The notes under the pieces were generated by a model, which worked only from the letters and a program-made list of their open reading frames with translations, did not search any database and was not told where the DNA came from. 64,000 nucleotides of DNA from Undibacterium paludis (lineage in GTDB: Bacteria; Pseudomonadota; Gammaproteobacteria; Burkholderiales; Burkholderiaceae_D), in contig NZ_JAKZHX010000020.1 of assembly GCF_022568815.1 (NCBI RefSeq), positions 53,861 through 117,860 on the forward strand. Direction: 5' to 3'. Numbering within the stretch: the first letter of the stretch is position 1; each line of letters begins with the position of its first letter. Below are positions 63,001 through 64,000 of the stretch, piece after piece. A program made the position numbers and the translations under genes.

Positions 63001-63450
63001 ATGTCTTATTTCATGCCATACCTTAACCGAATTATCATAGTCACATATTCCCTTTGCAGTCTCTTCCTGTTTACTCCGGCGAGCCGTGCTGAAGTACCTC
63101 CGCTTAAAGCAGCAGAACTTGATGCCATGCCATTCAAATTTGAGGCAAAAGTAATCTCTGTGCACTCAGAAACCCTACCGTCAGACAACTGCAAAACAGC
63201 AGTCAGGTTTGAGGTTACGGCAAGCAAAGTCAAAGACATGGGCACTCAACACATTTCTGAGGAAGTCAAACTGACTGGCAATGCCTCCCATTACCACTCT
63301 GGTTGTGTTGGCCCAAGCGGTATGCGCATTTTTGAATTCATCAAGCCAGGTGAGCACATCCTGATCCATGCAAACAGCAAAACTGTGGACGGCAGCTTCG
63401 AGCTGACTCACTATTCGCAAGTTACGCGCTTACCGCTTCAGGCCCCATAA
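63001..63450 (+). CDS. Small exported protein of unknown function
   Basis: 149 residues from MSYFMPYLNRIIIV, with a signal peptide ending ASRA. The mature part is beta-rich (FKFEAKVISVHSETLPSDNC, AVRFEVTASKVKDMGTQHI) with two Cys. It somewhat resembles small periplasmic NirD- or OB-fold-like proteins, but no family is assigned. A start at 62980 is open; the later ATG gives the better signal peptide. Confidence 0.6.
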   Translation: MSYFMPYLNRIIIVTYSLCSLFLFTPASRAEVPPLKAAELDAMPFKFEAKVISVHSETLPSDNCKTAVRFEVTASKVKDMGTQHISEEVKLTGNASHYHSGCVGPSGMRIFEFIKPGEHILIHANSKTVDGSFELTHYSQVTRLPLQAP

Positions 63451-63546
63451 AGTCACTGCCAGCGCAGTCCAAGAAGCAGCATTTCTGATACCTATTTTAC
63501 TGATCAACTCGTTCGTCGCAATGTAAGCATTCAACAGTTCAACCAA

Positions 63547-64000
63547 CTATTTGGGTACAGCCTTATCGTCAAACACATAATATTTATTTTTGAAATCATA
63601 AATACGGACAAAATCTCTCAGGGCTCCTGACCACATACCAAAATGGCCCGTATCGCTCTGGTCAAAAAATGCCTCTATGGTTGCCACCTTACCGTTGAAT
63701 TTATACAGTACCTTATATTTTTTATCGATTCGCTTCCTGTCATCCTCCGTTTCATACGGCCCTGAATCGACATTCAGCCAAAGACAATCCTTGCTGGAAT
63801 TTCTGACCTTTGTCAAACATATGGACATATTTTCCCGCCCAACAGTCACATAGCCAGTCACCAAAACAAGTTTTCCATCGTAACGCTCAGGTGTCGCGAT
63901 CAGATTGATTAAAGAGAGACTTTGAAACCGATTTTCTAAATTGGCTTCCACCTCATTGGCAAAAAGACTGGTTCCATAAAACAAACTGGCAACCATGAGG
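63547..64000 (-). CDS. Small exported protein, 5' end outside window
   Basis: The frame is open to the right edge. The visible start MVASLFYGTSLFANEVE looks like the second half of a signal peptide (cleavage after LFA), so a few residues are missing. The mature part (VLVTGYVTVGRENMSICLTK ... VATIEAFFDQSDTGHFGMWS) is beta-type, OB-like, and has two Cys. Function unknown. Confidence 0.6.
   Translation of the reverse strand, partial: LMVASLFYGTSLFANEVEANLENRFQSLSLINLIATPERYDGKLVLVTGYVTVGRENMSICLTKVRNSSKDCLWLNVDSGPYETEDDRKRIDKKYKVLYKFNGKVATIEAFFDQSDTGHFGMWSGALRDFVRIYDFKNKYYVFDDKAVPK

Overview
The window looks like a chromosomal segment of a Gram-negative betaproteobacterium, most likely in the order Burkholderiales and plausibly the family Oxalobacteraceae. 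The grounds are the gene families: a MetR/MetE pair, a Pqi lipid-transport operon, an NAD-type formate dehydrogenase, a Fur-controlled hemin uptake operon and LysR/TonB systems. No 16S rRNA or tRNA gene is visible, so the genus is a guess.

Layout. Positions 1-3.7 kb hold the host genes for a PAS/GGDEF/EAL c-di-GMP protein (cut by the left edge) and trmB. Positions ~4.1-36.1 kb hold a large AT-richer block whose genes all read leftward (minus strand). Read in the direction of transcription it runs: three tandem promoter-terminator units (36.04-35.43 kb); small and large terminase; portal; small proteins; scaffold; SU10-like major capsid protein; adaptor; tail fibre and glycine-rich fibre proteins; internal virion and tail proteins, with a 2OG-Fe(II) oxygenase and a cupin inserted; holin, GH108 endolysin and a second membrane lysis protein; then a ~13 kb array of polymorphic-toxin cassettes. 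No integrase, repressor, excisionase or replication gene was found between the flanking host genes, so this is a morphogenesis, lysis and toxin locus rather than an ordinary complete prophage.

The toxin array (4.1-17.1 kb) has five modules, called A to E from left to right. Each has a structured leader, a toxin gene with a conserved N-terminal region (LPGY..AQ.DFGY ... GRGAID.D..L.KSNFLR.EK) and a different C-terminal region, followed by a small gene that probably encodes immunity. C and E share a ~620 bp near-identical 5' block and then diverge. D, a lysozyme-like toxin, is broken by two in-frame stops and a frameshift. Decayed copies of the last lysis genes lie upstream of C and D, which records how the array grew. 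Three candidate immunity proteins carry signal peptides or membrane anchors. This suggests toxins that act at the envelope of other cells, released by the lysis genes or carried in the particle.

The right-hand part (36.2-64 kb) is host-like. It holds a Fur-box-controlled hemin operon (TonB receptor, HmuS, HmuT, HmuU, HmuV, then a VOC protein, a ChaN-like lipoprotein, a CxxC protein and a DUF2325 protein); a small gene plus zeta-like kinase pair with a poly-A frameshift; divergent metR/metE with MetR boxes; pqiA-pqiA-pqiB-pqiC; a secreted metzincin protease; an ABM monooxygenase; fdsB-fdsA; a protein of unknown function; an unusual transglycosylase lacking a signal peptide; and two small exported proteins, the last cut by the right edge. 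REP-like doublets and ATTCCC-type inverted repeats lie in several intergenic spaces.
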